A stretch of DNA of 64,000 nucleotides from Caballeronia sp. dw_276 (GTDB taxonomy: Bacteria; Pseudomonadota; Gammaproteobacteria; Burkholderiales; Burkholderiaceae), in the NCBI RefSeq assembly GCF_018449635.1, contig NZ_JAAVUV010000003.1, positions 1-64,000 on the forward strand. Reading direction: 5' to 3'. The notes under the pieces were generated by a model that was not told where the DNA came from, ran no database searches, and worked only from the letters and a program-made list of their open reading frames with translations. Every line of letters begins with the position of its first letter. Position 1 is the stretch's first letter. Of the stretch, positions 48,917 through 59,690 are shown piece by piece. The position numbers and the translations under genes are program-made.

Positions 48917-51229
48917 TTAGAACGCCGTACCGATCTGGAACTGGAACTTCTGATACTGGTCGCCTTCATGTTTCTGCAGCGGGAAACCCAAGCTCAGCTT
49001 GAGCGGGCCGATTGGCGAGATCCATGCAAGACCCACACCATAACCATATCGCAAGCCATTCGCGCCACTGGTCGTACCGCCCTGACCCGGATCGCCCCAG
49101 ACGTTACCACCGTCCAGGAACGTGAACACGCGCAGCGTGCGGTCATAACCGGTGCCCGGCAACGGGAACGTCAACTCGATGTTACCCACTGCCATGCGCG
49201 AACCGCCGATCGGGTCGCCCGTGGTCGTGTCGCGCGGACCGAGCGAGCTTGGTTCATAACCCCGAACCGAGCCGATACCACCCGCATAGTAGTTCTTGAA
49301 AATCGGGTATGTCTGGCCCTTCAGGCCCTTACCGTAGCCGCCTTGCAGGTTCAGGCCCAGCACGAAGCCGCGAGCGAACGAATAGTAATACTGCGCTTGC
49401 GCGTCCACCTTGACGTAGGTGGTGTTACCCGCAGGCGTGCCGTATTCAGCGTTCGTTTGCGTGTAGTAACCGCGGCTTGGAACCAGCGCGCTGTCACGAT
49501 TGTCACGCGACCAGCCCACCGTCACCGGCACGTTGTTCACCACGCGGCCGAACTCGTTGACGTAGTCCTTGTAGCTTTGCGGCGTCGACGCATCCACGTC
49601 CAGCGTGTTCTGCTCGAGGCCCGCGCCGAAGTAGACCGTGTCCTGCTCCGAGAATGGAATGCCGAACTTCAGGTCACCCCCGACCGTCACGATCTTGAAG
49701 CTCGAATCCGTGGAGTAATAGAGCGGCTGATACGTGCGGTAGTACAAGTCGGTAATGCGCTTGATACCGTCGATGGTGAAGTACGGATCGACCTGGGTAA
49801 CCGTCAACGTCCGGTACGTCTTGGCCGTATTGATGTTGACCGAGAGGCTGGTACCCGAACCGAACACGTTGTCCTGCGACACGCCGGCCGAAAGCACCAC
49901 CTTGTCCGTCGATGAAAAACCCGCGCCGAGCGTAATTGCGCCGGTCGGCTTTTCAGCAACCTTCACGTCCACGTCCACCTGGTCATTCGTGCCTTCCACC
50001 GGAATGGTCGTCACGTCGACGTCGGTAAAGTAACCAAGACGATTCACGCGATCCTTCGAGAGCGCGAGGCGACTCGAATCGAACCACGAGCTTTCCAGCT
50101 GACGCATTTCGCGGCGCACGACTTCGTCGCGCGTACGCGTGTTGCCGACAATGTTCACGCGGCGCACATAAACGCGGCGGCTCGGGTCGACGTTGAGCGT
50201 CAGGTCGACGGTATGGTTGGCTTGATTGATCTGCGGTTGGGCATTGACCTGGGCGAACGCATAACCATACTCACCCAGCTTGTCGACGATCGCCTTGGTG
50301 GTCGCCTGCAGCTTTTCAGCCGAGAACCGATCGCCTGCCTTGATTTTGATGAGCTTGTTCAGTTCGGCCTGGCGGTCGAGCAGATTGCCCGAAAGCTGGA
50401 TGGCGCTGATCTTGTATGGCTCGCCTTCGTGCAGCGAAACCGTGAGGTACATGTCCTTCTTGTCCGGCGAGATGGACACCTGAGTCGAGTCGATGTTGAA
50501 CTCGAGATAACCGCGGTTCAGGTAATACGAGCGCACGTTTTCAAGGTCGCCCGTGAGCTTTTCCTTCGCGTACAAGTCGTTCTTCGTGTACCACGAGAAC
50601 CAGTTCGGCGTGGAAAGCTGCATCTCATCGCGCAGCGTGCTCGTGCTGATCGCCTTGTTGCCGATGAAGTTGATCTGGCGGATCTTCGCGCTCGGACCTT
50701 CAGCCACCGAAAACAGGATCTGCACGCGGTTGCGGTCGACCGGCGTGACCGTGGTCGTGACTTCCGCCGCATAGAAACCGCGCGTCAGGTACTGACGCTT
50801 GAGTTCCTGCTCGGCCTTGTCGACGAGCGCCTTGTCGTACGAGCGGCCCTGCGACAGACCGACCGAGCGCAGCGCCTTGATCAGGTTGTCTTTTTCGAAC
50901 TCGTGGATGCCGGAGAAATCGATCTGCGAAATGGCCGGACGTTCCTGCACCTGCACGACCACCACGTTGCCCTGTGTTGCAATCTGGACATCGTTGAAGA
51001 AGCCGGTTGCATAAAGCGCCCGAATGGCTTCGGAGGCCTTGTCGTCGGTGAACGTGTCGCCCTGCTTGATGGGCAAGTAGGCGAAAACCGAGCCGGGTTC
51101 GATGCGCTGAAGGCCGTCAATCCGGATGTCCTGCACGACAAACGGCGTTGTCGCGTGCGCCGCCATGCCGGTAGCGGCCAATGCTGCGGCCACAGCCGAC
51201 TTAGGAACAAAGCGATGAGGTTTGAACAA
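48917..51229 (-). CDS. bamA: Outer membrane protein assembly factor BamA
   Basis: The 770-residue protein has a signal peptide (MAAHATT region, cleavage near residue 27), five POTRA domains (about 28-425) and a 16-strand barrel with the loop-6 motif VRGYEP near residue 650. It ends in Phe as required for barrel recognition. The start is a TTG at 51229, four bases after GGGGAAG. No in-frame ATG or GTG fits the conserved LFKPHRF start, and an ATG at 51331 would lie in a non-conserved extension. It is downstream of rseP. Confidence 0.95.
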   Translation of the reverse strand: MFKPHRFVPKSAVAAALAATGMAAHATTPFVVQDIRIDGLQRIEPGSVFAYLPIKQGDTFTDDKASEAIRALYATGFFNDVQIATQGNVVVVQVQERPAISQIDFSGIHEFEKDNLIKALRSVGLSQGRSYDKALVDKAEQELKRQYLTRGFYAAEVTTTVTPVDRNRVQILFSVAEGPSAKIRQINFIGNKAISTSTLRDEMQLSTPNWFSWYTKNDLYAKEKLTGDLENVRSYYLNRGYLEFNIDSTQVSISPDKKDMYLTVSLHEGEPYKISAIQLSGNLLDRQAELNKLIKIKAGDRFSAEKLQATTKAIVDKLGEYGYAFAQVNAQPQINQANHTVDLTLNVDPSRRVYVRRVNIVGNTRTRDEVVRREMRQLESSWFDSSRLALSKDRVNRLGYFTDVDVTTIPVEGTNDQVDVDVKVAEKPTGAITLGAGFSSTDKVVLSAGVSQDNVFGSGTSLSVNINTAKTYRTLTVTQVDPYFTIDGIKRITDLYYRTYQPLYYSTDSSFKIVTVGGDLKFGIPFSEQDTVYFGAGLEQNTLDVDASTPQSYKDYVNEFGRVVNNVPVTVGWSRDNRDSALVPSRGYYTQTNAEYGTPAGNTTYVKVDAQAQYYYSFARGFVLGLNLQGGYGKGLKGQTYPIFKNYYAGGIGSVRGYEPSSLGPRDTTTGDPIGGSRMAVGNIELTFPLPGTGYDRTLRVFTFLDGGNVWGDPGQGGTTSGANGLRYGYGVGLAWISPIGPLKLSLGFPLQKHEGDQYQKFQFQIGTAF

Positions 51230-51327
51230 CGTGCTTCCCCAGTGTGTATAGCTGCATCGAGCCGGACCGCGTTCGTTCAAGCGCCGCCGGACAAGATGAA
51301 AAGGATCAATATGAATCGGAAACCGGA

Positions 51328-52713
51328 TCAAAAGCGAATCAGCCGAGCGAGGTCGTTAAAGAGCGCAATTGCCGACAAGGCGACGATGCAAACAAGACCC
51401 GCTCGCTGCAAAACCATCTGCCAGCGATCTGACACGGCTTTGCCTGTTGCGGCTTCAACCAAATAATATAACAGATGCCCACCGTCAAGAACCGGAATCG
51501 GTAACAAGTTCAACACTCCGAGGCTAATACTCACGAGTGCGAGGAAAGACAGAAACGCTGACAAGCCGAGGCGCGCGCTTTTGCCTGCATAGTCCGCGAT
51601 CGTCACGGGTCCTGAAAGATTCTTGAGCGAAGCTTCGCCCGTGATCATCCGGCCAAACATGCGCAGCGAATAGATGCTGATGTCCCAGGTCCGCTTCGCG
51701 CCGAGCTGCACGCTTTCAAGGGGACCGTAGCGTACATCGACTGAAGGAATGCGCGTGGCCAGTGAAGCACCAATGCGGCCAACGTTGCGGTTCGTGGTGG
51801 CATCGGCCTTGAGTTCCGGCACGATCTGAACAGCGCGCTGCGCGCCGTTGCGCTCGACCGTCAACGAAACCGGCGTGCCCGGACGATGCTGAACATAGTC
51901 GATGAAACCCATGGCGTTGTCGATCTTCTTGCCATCGATCGCGCGCAGTACGTCGCCCGCCTGAAGGCCGGCCTTCGCTGCCGCGCTACCCGCCTCCACG
52001 CCCGCCACCGACAACGTGCCGCCGCCCGGCTCGAAGCCGAGCTTGTCCATGAAGTCCTGATCGATGTCCTGGTCGTCGACCTTGCCGACCGTCACCGGGA
52101 AGTCGAACGTGCCTTCGCTTGTCTTGGCCGCGAGCACGACACGGCGCTGGTCGAACGATGCATCGAGCAGTTTCCAGCGCAGGTCGGACCATGAGCGAAT
52201 CGGCAATGTGTCGCCGGTTGCGCCGCCGCCAGGCGTCATGTCGCGCATCGAAACAACCGTCTCACCGCCTTCGAAGCCGGCTTTTGCGGCGACCGTGCCG
52301 GCAGCCGGCGTTGCGAGGATCGCCGCCGGCTCGGACACGCCTGCGGCAAACACGCCGGCGAACAACAGGATGGCGAGAATGAAGTTGAAGACCGGGCCCG
52401 CCGCAACAATCGCGATGCGCTTGAATACCGACTGGCGATTGAACGCATGCGGCAAATCGGCTTCGGGAATGGTCGCTTCCGACTCCCGTTCGTCGAGCAT
52501 CTTTACGTAGCCGCCAAGCGGTAGCGCCGAGATGGTCCACTCCGTGCCCGTGGTCTTGCTAACCCACTTCACGAGCGGCTTGCCAAAGCCGACCGAAAAT
52601 CGCAGGACCTTCACGCCGCACAGCCGGGCGACGCTGAAATGGCCAAATTCGTGGACGACGACCAGCACGCCGATAGCCACGACAAACGCAACGATTTCAG
52701 TCAGGAAGTTCAT
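51328..52713 (-). CDS. rseP: RIP zinc metalloprotease RseP
   Basis: The 461-residue site-2 protease has the zinc motif HEFGH at residues 21-25 in the first helix, two tandem PDZ domains in the periplasmic region (about 115-310) and a C-terminal helix with LNLLPIPVLDGGHLLYYL. It cuts anti-sigma factors and signal-peptide remnants within the membrane. It starts 7 bases after the dxr stop. Confidence 0.95.
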   Translation of the reverse strand: MNFLTEIVAFVVAIGVLVVVHEFGHFSVARLCGVKVLRFSVGFGKPLVKWVSKTTGTEWTISALPLGGYVKMLDERESEATIPEADLPHAFNRQSVFKRIAIVAAGPVFNFILAILLFAGVFAAGVSEPAAILATPAAGTVAAKAGFEGGETVVSMRDMTPGGGATGDTLPIRSWSDLRWKLLDASFDQRRVVLAAKTSEGTFDFPVTVGKVDDQDIDQDFMDKLGFEPGGGTLSVAGVEAGSAAAKAGLQAGDVLRAIDGKKIDNAMGFIDYVQHRPGTPVSLTVERNGAQRAVQIVPELKADATTNRNVGRIGASLATRIPSVDVRYGPLESVQLGAKRTWDISIYSLRMFGRMITGEASLKNLSGPVTIADYAGKSARLGLSAFLSFLALVSISLGVLNLLPIPVLDGGHLLYYLVEAATGKAVSDRWQMVLQRAGLVCIVALSAIALFNDLARLIRF

Positions 52714-52720
52714 GTGCGTC

Positions 52721-53926
52721 TCAATGCAGGACGCGTTCGGCTTGCGGCGCGTCCATGGTCAACAAGGCCGAGAACTCGCCCGCGAGACGTCGCGCTTCGG
52801 CGTCGGCGGCGAGCACTTCATCGAGCGTCGATGCGTTGCCGTTCGGCATGGCATTCAACACGCGCTCGACCACTTCGCCAATCGCCATGAAGCCGATGCG
52901 GCGCGTAAGAAACGCCTCGACCGCGACTTCGTTGGCCGCGTTGAGCGCAGCGCTCGCCGTGCCGCCGGCTTCCAGCGCCGTGAGCGCGAGCGCGAGACAC
53001 GGGAAACGCTTGAGGTCGGGCTTCTCGAAGGTGAGCGTTGCGATTTGTGCGAGATCGAGTTGTGCGACACCCGAATCGACACGATCCGGAAACGCCAGCG
53101 CGTTCGCAATCGGCGTGCGCATGTCGGGGTTGCCGAGCTGCGCGAGCACGGAGCCATCGACGTAGGAGACCAGCGAATGGATCACGCTTTGCGGATGGAT
53201 CAGCACCTCGATGCGCGATCCCGGCACATTGAACAGCCAGTGCGCCTCGATCACTTCCAGGCCTTTGTTCATCATCGTGGCGGAATCGACGGAGATCTTG
53301 CGGCCCATCGCCCAGTTCGGATGCTTGCAGGCTTCGTCGGGCGTGACGTGCTTGAGCGACGCCGGGTCGCGCGTGCGAAACGGTCCGCCCGATGCGGTCA
53401 GAATGATCTTCGATACCCCGCCGTGCAGCGCGACTTCTCGCGGCAAACACTGGAACACGGCGTTGTGCTCGCTATCGACCGGCAGCAGGATCGCGCCGTT
53501 ATCGCGCACGGCGTCGATAAAAATCTGCCCCGACATGACCAGAGCTTCCTTGTTCGCGAGGAGAATGCGCTTGCCGGCGCGGGCGGCCGCCAGCGTGGGA
53601 TTCAGACCCGCAGCGCCGACGATTGCAGCGACCACCGTGTCACAACTCTCGCTCTTCGAGATATCAACGAGCGCTTGCGGACCGTAGCTCACCTCGGTCT
53701 TGCAACCCTTTTCATGCAGTGCAGCCGCAACGTTGGCGGCGGTAGCGGCGTCTCCCACAACGGCCACTTCTGGCTGGAACTGCAGGCATTGATCGACGAG
53801 CTTGTCGCCGTTGCGATGCGCGCTCAGCGCGTAGACCTTGAACCGGTCGGGATGCCGCGCCACGACATCGAGCGTGCTCTCGCCGATCGAGCCCGTTGAA
53901 CCGAGCAGAGTCAGACGTTTTTGCAT
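52721..53926 (-). CDS. dxr: 1-deoxy-D-xylulose 5-phosphate reductoisomerase
   Basis: The 401-residue enzyme makes 2-C-methylerythritol 4-phosphate with NADPH, the first committed step of the MEP isoprenoid pathway. The NADPH site GSTGSIG is at residues 9-15. The metal-binding acidic motif and substrate loop are in the [21 protein letters not shown] region near 215. It supplies isoprenoid precursor for UppS, encoded upstream in the cluster. Confidence 0.97.
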   Translation of the reverse strand: MQKRLTLLGSTGSIGESTLDVVARHPDRFKVYALSAHRNGDKLVDQCLQFQPEVAVVGDAATAANVAAALHEKGCKTEVSYGPQALVDISKSESCDTVVAAIVGAAGLNPTLAAARAGKRILLANKEALVMSGQIFIDAVRDNGAILLPVDSEHNAVFQCLPREVALHGGVSKIILTASGGPFRTRDPASLKHVTPDEACKHPNWAMGRKISVDSATMMNKGLEVIEAHWLFNVPGSRIEVLIHPQSVIHSLVSYVDGSVLAQLGNPDMRTPIANALAFPDRVDSGVAQLDLAQIATLTFEKPDLKRFPCLALALTALEAGGTASAALNAANEVAVEAFLTRRIGFMAIGEVVERVLNAMPNGNASTLDEVLAADAEARRLAGEFSALLTMDAPQAERVLH

Positions 53927-54010
53927 AAATCCTTCTTTAGCGGGCTGGCCGGATCAACCGGCCGCCAATTTAGCTTCGATTTGGCCCATCTGGCTGCGCT
54001 TTTTAGCCGC

Positions 54011-54835
54011 TCACGCGCCGAACGATCCGAGCAACAGCAATGCGATCGGCAATACGGGCAACAAAGCGTCGATCCGGTCTAGCACGCCGCCGTGTCCCGG
54101 CAGCAATCCGCTCGAATCCTTGACGCCGGCCTGGCGTTTGAGCAGCGACTCGAACAAATCGCCTATCACGCTGAACGCGGTCAGCACAGTCAAAGAGAGC
54201 AACGCCCCGGGCCAGCCGAGATGCTCCACGAGCGCCGTATAAAGAGTTGGCGCAAAAACCATCGTCGCAGCAGCCACGGAACCGACGATCATCACCGCCA
54301 GCCAGCCACCGGCCGCACCCTCGCGCGTTTTGCCCGGACTGATGGACGGCGCGAGCTTGTGACGGCCAAACGCTTTTCCGGCGAAGTATGCGCCAATGTC
54401 GGCCAGCCATACGACTAGGAGAAGCGATAGCACGAATGCTACGCCTACCGTGCGCGCCGCGACCAACGCGTGCCAGCAGGCCACAAACGTAACAATTCCG
54501 GCAAAAAGCAGGAAAACGCGCCATGCGCCTTCGGCCAGCACGGGCTTGCGGGCGAGCGCAAACGGCCCAGCCAGCACCCAGAAAATCGCGGCCATCTGAT
54601 ACAGGGGTTTGTAACCGAGCCCAAGCCGCGTGCTGGCGACCAGAGCCACACCCGCGATCACCGCATACACCACCGGTGATCCGCCACCGAGCTTCAGGAG
54701 GCGCGCCCATTCCCAGGCCGCGAAAATGACGACGACCGCAATCAGCGCAGCAAAAGCGCCCACCGGCGCGAAGAAAGTGATTGGCAGAAGCACTGCCAGC
54801 AAGACGATTGCCGTGATGACACGGGTCTTTAGCAT
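54011..54835 (-). CDS. cdsA: Phosphatidate cytidylyltransferase
   Basis: The 274-residue inner-membrane enzyme with about eight helices makes CDP-diacylglycerol from phosphatidate and CTP. The CDP-alcohol signature appears near the C-terminus as [13 protein letters not shown] followed by [20 protein letters not shown]. The start overlaps the end of uppS by seven bases. Confidence 0.96.
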   Translation of the reverse strand: MLKTRVITAIVLLAVLLPITFFAPVGAFAALIAVVVIFAAWEWARLLKLGGGSPVVYAVIAGVALVASTRLGLGYKPLYQMAAIFWVLAGPFALARKPVLAEGAWRVFLLFAGIVTFVACWHALVAARTVGVAFVLSLLLVVWLADIGAYFAGKAFGRHKLAPSISPGKTREGAAGGWLAVMIVGSVAAATMVFAPTLYTALVEHLGWPGALLSLTVLTAFSVIGDLFESLLKRQAGVKDSSGLLPGHGGVLDRIDALLPVLPIALLLLGSFGA

Positions 54836-55611
54836 GAAAGAGTATCGGCCTTCTGCGATTGCGGTTCGAGTTGCGCGCTCGTGCGCCCGAAGCGGCGTTC
54901 ACGCTCGCCATACGATTCGATCGCGCGCGCAAGCGCTTCGGCGTCGAAGTCGGGCCAGTAGGTATCGGTGAAATAAAACTCGGTGTAGGCGAGCTGCCAC
55001 AGCAGGAAATTGCTGATGCGCTGTTCTCCGCCCGTACGGATGAAGAGATCCGGCTCGGGCGCATAGGCCATGGCCAGATGCTGCTCGAACGACGCTTCAT
55101 CGACAGGAACGACGCGCCCTTCTTCCACCGACTGTTCGGCCAGCTTTTTGGCGGCCTGCATGATGTCCCAACGCCCGCCGTAATTCGCCGCGATGGTCAG
55201 CGTCAGGCGGGTATTGCGCGCCGTCTTGGTTTCGGCGCGCTGGATCAGCGCACGAATACGATCGTCGAACATGGAGGTGTCGCCCACCACGCGCAAACGG
55301 ATGCCGTTTGCGTGGAGCTTGCCCACCTCACGCTCGAGCGCCGTCACGAACAGGCGCATGAGGAACGAGACTTCGTCCGTCGGACGCCGCCAGTTTTCGG
55401 AACTGAAAGCAAACAACGTCACGAACTGGACGCCCTGGCGCGCGCAGCTTTCGACCGTCGCCCGCACGGCATCGACGCCGCGCGTGTGGCCCGCTACGCG
55501 CGGCAGGCGCCGCTGCGTTGCCCAACGGCCATTGCCGTCCATGATGATCGCGATATGGCGCGGGACTGCCGCGACATCGGGCACGCGAACGGTAGAGCTG
55601 GTATAGGTCAT
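54829..55611 (-). CDS. uppS: Undecaprenyl diphosphate synthase (cis-prenyltransferase)
   Basis: The 260-residue enzyme makes the C55 lipid carrier for peptidoglycan and LPS. The catalytic Asp25 lies in [21 protein letters not shown] and the C-terminal [26 protein letters not shown] region ([14 protein letters not shown]) are present. There is a slightly long N-terminus of about 17 residues. It overlaps cdsA by seven bases. Confidence 0.96.
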   Translation of the reverse strand: MTYTSSTVRVPDVAAVPRHIAIIMDGNGRWATQRRLPRVAGHTRGVDAVRATVESCARQGVQFVTLFAFSSENWRRPTDEVSFLMRLFVTALEREVGKLHANGIRLRVVGDTSMFDDRIRALIQRAETKTARNTRLTLTIAANYGGRWDIMQAAKKLAEQSVEEGRVVPVDEASFEQHLAMAYAPEPDLFIRTGGEQRISNFLLWQLAYTEFYFTDTYWPDFDAEALARAIESYGERERRFGRTSAQLEPQSQKADTLSC

Positions 55612-55675
55612 GGCCGCTGAATCTTAGTATCGACAGAGTGACGCGCCGGCACGACGCAAGAGACCGGGATCGGTC

Positions 55676-56236
55676 TCAAACCGTCATGATTTCGGCTTCT
55701 TTCGACACGACCAGCTTGTCGATTTCCGCGACGTTTTTGTCAGTGAGTTTCTGGACGTCATCGCTTGCACGACGCTCGTCGTCCTCGGAGATTTCCTTGT
55801 CCTTCACGAGCTTCTTCAGTTGCTCGTTCGCGTCGCGGCGCAAGTTGCGAATCGCGATCTTGGCGTTTTCGCCCTCGCTTTTCACCACTTTAGTCAGTTC
55901 GCGGCGGCGTTCTTCAGTCAACGCGGGCATTGGCACGCGGATCTGATCGCCCTGGTTCGACGGGTTCAGGCCCAGATCCGAGTCACGAATCGCCTTTTCC
56001 ACCACCGGCACCATCTTCTTTTCCCACGCCTGAACGCCAATCGTGCGAGCGTCGATCAACGTCATGTTCGCGACTTGCGAGATAGGTACGCTCGAGCCGT
56101 AGTAATCCACCTGGATATGGTCCAGCAAACCCGTATGGGCGCGGCCCGTGCGAATCTTGGCGAGATCGTTCTTGAACGCTTCGATCGACTTCTGCATCTT
56201 TTGGTCGACGCTCTTTCTAATGTCAGCCACACTCAT
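55676..56236 (-). CDS. frr: Ribosome recycling factor
   Basis: The 186-residue two-domain protein splits post-termination ribosomes with EF-G. The family helices and [19 protein letters not shown] and [22 protein letters not shown] are evident. Normal length. It follows pyrH in the standard order. Confidence 0.97.
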   Translation of the reverse strand: MSVADIRKSVDQKMQKSIEAFKNDLAKIRTGRAHTGLLDHIQVDYYGSSVPISQVANMTLIDARTIGVQAWEKKMVPVVEKAIRDSDLGLNPSNQGDQIRVPMPALTEERRRELTKVVKSEGENAKIAIRNLRRDANEQLKKLVKDKEISEDDERRASDDVQKLTDKNVAEIDKLVVSKEAEIMTV

Positions 56237-56344
56237 TTCAGCCTCCGTACTTGCTTTGTTACACGCAGTGCAGGCATGCGGGGCGCCGGTCCCGCAGAAC
56301 CCGCGCTCGGCGTCACGCCTGCGTTCCTAACTTACCGCGAGAGT

Positions 56345-57058
56345 TTACACGTGGACGAGCGTACCTTCGTCGTCGCCCTGGATGATGCGCTTGAGCGCCC
56401 CCGGTTTATTGATTGAGAAGACCCGGATAGGCAGCTTCTGGTCGCGGCACAGCGCAAACGCCGTCGCGTCCATGACCTGCAGGTTTTTGCCGATCGCTTC
56501 GTCGAAGCTGATCGTGCTGTAACGCGTGGCGCTCGCATCTTTCTTGGGATCGGCAGAATATACACCGTCCACTTTCGTCGCCTTGAGCACGACTTCCGCG
56601 CCGACTTCAGCACCGCGCAAGGCAGCGGCGGTATCGGTGGTGAAGAACGGGTTGCCGGTGCCCGCCGCGAAAATCACGACTTTTCCTTCTTCGAGCTGAC
56701 GAATCGCGCGCGGGCGAATGTACGGCTCGACCACTTGGTCCATGCGCAGCGCGGACTGCACGCGCGCCTCGATTCCAGCGTGGCGCATGGCGTCTTGCAA
56801 AGCGAGCGCATTCATCATGGTGGCGAGCATACCCATGTAGTCGGCTGTCGCACGGTCCATGCCGGCCGCGCCACCCGCCACACCGCGGAAAATATTACCG
56901 CCGCCGATTACGACAGCGAGTTGTGTTCCCATGCGCACCACTTCCGCAACATCTGCCACCATCCTTTCGATTGTCGCGCGATTGATGCCGAAGGCATCGT
57001 CGCCCATTAGTGCTTCGCCGGAGAGTTTGAGGAGTACGCGTTTGTAGGCTGTGGGCAT
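56345..57058 (-). CDS. pyrH: UMP kinase
   Basis: The 237-residue amino-acid-kinase-fold enzyme phosphorylates UMP to UDP and is allosterically controlled by [16 protein letters not shown] at about residue 9 and [11 protein letters not shown] near 53 are present. ATG 57058 ([10 protein letters not shown]) is the conserved start, and upstream in-frame residues are not. A 333-base gap separates it from tsf. Confidence 0.96.
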   Translation of the reverse strand: MPTAYKRVLLKLSGEALMGDDAFGINRATIERMVADVAEVVRMGTQLAVVIGGGNIFRGVAGGAAGMDRATADYMGMLATMMNALALQDAMRHAGIEARVQSALRMDQVVEPYIRPRAIRQLEEGKVVIFAAGTGNPFFTTDTAAALRGAEVGAEVVLKATKVDGVYSADPKKDASATRYSTISFDEAIGKNLQVMDATAFALCRDQKLPIRVFSINKPGALKRIIQGDDEGTLVHV

Positions 57059-57391
57059 ATGAGATTTCCGGTTTCGCGCCGAGAGGGAGTGCAACAACGT
57101 AGAACTGTAGGGGTGAAACGATATTTACGGCAAGCATCCCATATTGGGCAAGCCGCGGCGGCATAACGGGTTGACCCCGGTTTGCCCATCCGGCGCGGTT
57201 TTGGCCGCTATGAGGGTGCGGAACGAGCGTTCCTCGATGGGAACGCCAGACCCGCATCCGACTGCTTTTTGAAACTGTGACAACACGGCGGCGAACTATG
57301 CATCGGTCGAGCGGCCCGGTTGAAAGGGCCGGCTGAGCTGTGATTGCGAACGCCCGCCACCGCTTGAAACGTGAAGCTTGATACGTGATTC
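57059..57391. other. Non-coding region between tsf and pyrH with several inverted repeats
   Basis: This 333-base gap should contain the pyrH promoter. Short inverted repeats are visible: 57227-57233 with 57240-57246 (7 bp) and 57312-57317 with 57326-57331 (6 bp). None has a T-run on the minus strand. No coding frame is credible. Confidence 0.4.
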
Positions 57392-58273
57392 TTAGCCTTG
57401 CTTTGCTGCGGCAACTTGCGCGGCCACTTCTGCGGCGAAGTCGTCCGTACGCTTTTCAATGCCTTCGCCGACCACGAACAGCGCAAACTTCTGAACCGAT
57501 GCGCCTGCTGCCTTCAGCATCTGCTCGATCGTCTGCTTGTCGTTCTTGACGAACGTCTGGTTCAGCAATGAGACTTCCTTCAGATACTTCTGCACGCTGC
57601 CGTCGACCATCTTCGCGACGATTTCAGCCGGCTTGCCCGATTCGGCAGCCTTTTGCTCAGCAATGCTGCGTTCCTTGGCGATCAATTCTGCCGGAACGTC
57701 GTTCGACGACAGCGACACCGGCTTCATTGCTGCAACGTGCATGGCAACGTCCTTGCCAACCTGCTCGTCCGCACCCGTGAACTCGACCAGCACGCCAATG
57801 CGCGTACCGTGGAGATACGAAGCCAGCTTGTTAGCGGATTCAAAACGCACGAAACGGCGCACCGAGACGTTTTCACCGATCTTGCCGATCAAGGCGAGAC
57901 GCACTGCGTCAACTGTCGAGCTTTCCAGCGGCAGTGCCGACAAGGCAGCTACGTCAGCCGGATGGTTCTTGGCGATCAATTCGGCAACCGTCTTGCCGAA
58001 AGCCAGGAAGTCGTCGTTCTTCGCGACAAAGTCGGTTTCGCAGTTCAGCTCGACCAGGACGCCCACGCCGTCGGCGATGTGCGCTGCGATGATGCCTTCA
58101 GCCGTCACGCGCGATGCCGCCTTGCTCGCCTTGTTGCCAAGCTTCACGCGCAGCAGTTCTTCAGCGCGGTCCATGTCGCCATCGGCTTCGGTCAGCGCCT
58201 TCTTGCATTCCATCATGGGCGCGTCGGTCTTTGCGCGCAGTTCTGCCACCATGCTTGCGGTAATTGCCGCCAT
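57392..58273 (-). CDS. tsf: Elongation factor Ts
   Basis: The 293-residue nucleotide exchange factor for EF-Tu has an N-terminal UBA-like domain ([32 protein letters not shown]), a TDFV motif in [13 protein letters not shown], and two core subdomains. Two adjacent ATG codons occur. The second (58273) has the better spacing from AAGGAG and matches the family start. It follows rpsB after an intervening terminator. Confidence 0.97.
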   Translation of the reverse strand: MAAITASMVAELRAKTDAPMMECKKALTEADGDMDRAEELLRVKLGNKASKAASRVTAEGIIAAHIADGVGVLVELNCETDFVAKNDDFLAFGKTVAELIAKNHPADVAALSALPLESSTVDAVRLALIGKIGENVSVRRFVRFESANKLASYLHGTRIGVLVEFTGADEQVGKDVAMHVAAMKPVSLSSNDVPAELIAKERSIAEQKAAESGKPAEIVAKMVDGSVQKYLKEVSLLNQTFVKNDKQTIEQMLKAAGASVQKFALFVVGEGIEKRTDDFAAEVAAQVAAAKQG

Positions 58274-58431
58274 CATTTGCTCCTTGAGTCTGTGCCGCGC
58301 CTTGAGGCACGTAAATCGCACTATTGACACGCGCCGCCGGCGATAAACGCCCGCGGCCAGAATGGGGTACTGCCACTACTTCAACACTATTCGATGACCC
58401 GCATGTTGCTCAGCGCTTCCTGAGGCTGGCT

Positions 58432-58463
58432 AAAAAAAGGGGGCCTTTCGCAAAGCCCCCTTT
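58432..58463 (-). terminator. Terminator/attenuator between rpsB and tsf
   Basis: Arms 58455-58463 and 58436-58444 form a 9-bp stem, extended by a smaller inner stem, followed on the minus strand by seven T. It lies about 40 bases past the rpsB stop and upstream of tsf, so tsf would receive only read-through from the rpsB promoter unless it has its own. Confidence 0.85.
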
Positions 58464-58501
58464 CTTGCCGGCCACATCACACCGGCGTCATCTTTCGCAA
58501 A

Positions 58502-59254
58502 TTACGCTTCTGCGTTGACTTCAACGAACTCGTCGCCTTCACCGCTGCGAACTGCTTGCACCACTTCGTTCACCGCGTTCGAACGGCCTTCCAGGATCGC
58601 GTCGGCCACACCTTGCGTGTACAGCGCGACAGCCTTGCTGGCGTCGTCGTTACCCGGGATCACGTAGTCGATGCCTTCCGGCGAGTGGTTCGTGTCAACC
58701 ACGGCGATAACCGGAATGCCAAGCTTCTTGGCTTCGGTCACGGCAATCTTGTGGTAACCGACGTCAACCACGAAGATTGCGTCCGGAATGCCGCCCATGT
58801 CCTTCACGCCGCCAATCGACTTCACCAGCTTGGCCATTTCGCGTTCGAACAGGAGCGCTTCCTTCTTGCTCATGCGTTCCGTTTCACCGGCTTCCAGCGC
58901 TGCTTCCATGTCCTTCAGGCGCTTGATCGATACTTTCAGCGTCTTGAAGTTGGTCAGCATGCCGCCGAGCCAGCGTGCGTTCACGAAAGGCATGCCAGCG
59001 CGTTGCGCTTCTTCTGCCACCGTGTCACGCGATTGGCGCTTCGTGCCAACGAACAAAATCGTGCCGCGATTTGCTGCCAGTTGACGCACGTACTTGAGCG
59101 CGTCGTTGTACATCGGCAGCGTTTTTTCGAGGTTGATAATGTGAATCTTGTTGCGATGACCGAAAATGAACGGAGCCATCTTCGGGTTCCAGAAGCGCGT
59201 TTGGTGACCGAAGTGGACACCGGCTTCCAGCATTTGACGCATTGTTACTGCCAT
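58502..59254 (-). CDS. rpsB: 30S ribosomal protein S2
   Basis: The 250-residue small-subunit protein matches S2 throughout ([22 protein letters not shown] at the start, [10 protein letters not shown] near the end). It is the first gene of the translation/envelope cluster, preceded by a sigma-70 promoter and a leader of about 215 bases with nested inverted repeats. Confidence 0.98.
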   Translation of the reverse strand: MAVTMRQMLEAGVHFGHQTRFWNPKMAPFIFGHRNKIHIINLEKTLPMYNDALKYVRQLAANRGTILFVGTKRQSRDTVAEEAQRAGMPFVNARWLGGMLTNFKTLKVSIKRLKDMEAALEAGETERMSKKEALLFEREMAKLVKSIGGVKDMGGIPDAIFVVDVGYHKIAVTEAKKLGIPVIAVVDTNHSPEGIDYVIPGNDDASKAVALYTQGVADAILEGRSNAVNEVVQAVRSGEGDEFVEVNAEA

Positions 59255-59281
59255 GAGAGTTCTCCGCGAGGGTTGGGTCTT

Positions 59282-59355
59282 AAGCCGGCTGCCGCATCGG
59301 GCGCCTCGTGTTTCTTAGCTTTTCGAGGCGTCGGACACCCTGGGTGCGCCGGCTT
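59282..59355 (-). promoter_or_regulatory. Nested inverted repeats in the rpsB leader
   Basis: Outer arms 59282-59289 and 59348-59355 (8 bp, perfect) enclose inner arms 59302-59308 and 59324-59330 (7 bp, perfect). The resulting branched or extended hairpin lies in the rpsB 5' untranslated region, where autogenous control by S2 is known in other bacteria. A link to that is inferred. Confidence 0.5.
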
Positions 59356-59475
59356 GCGATTCAAGTCCGAATCTCTTTTCAAGCGCCCGTTCGTAGCGGC
59401 TTTCCGGGAAAACCGAGTTTTCAGGAACGCCGCATTGGAAAGACAATTGCAAAGTTGATACAGACTTAGCCAGCG

Positions 59476-59505
59476 AGTATATCACGCACCAATGCCGCGA
59501 TTCAA
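59476..59505 (-). promoter_or_regulatory. Sigma-70 promoter of rpsB
   Basis: On the minus strand TTGAAT (59505-59500), 18 bases, TATACT (59481-59476). Predicted start near 59469 gives a leader of about 215 bases before rpsB. Confidence 0.6.
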
Positions 59506-59690
59506 GCTGCCTGACAGACTGCAAGGAGTCGGATCAAGGCGGTTTTTTTGGCCTGCGGAGGTCGCCGGTGCCGCGCCAGGCGGCGCTTTTGGCGGACACC
59601 GCGCCGGTTTTCCGCTGCGGCGCAGCGCCTAAAGTGCGATAATGCGCGATTGGCTCTGCAAGCCGCTTACACGCATTTTTGATCCAAGTC

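Larger units (their letters stand above)
59255..59690. other. Divergent rpsB/map intergenic region
   Basis: This 436-base region holds the structured rpsB leader (59255 to about 59469) and its promoter (59476-59505). Toward map it has a GATAAT at 59638-59643 that could be a -10 element, without a convincing -35. No gene seen. Confidence 0.6.

Noticed and set aside
50213..51466. Long plus-strand frame opposite bamA and the rseP end
   Set aside because: Arg/Asp/Leu-rich shadow translation of bamA, with no motif or start signal.
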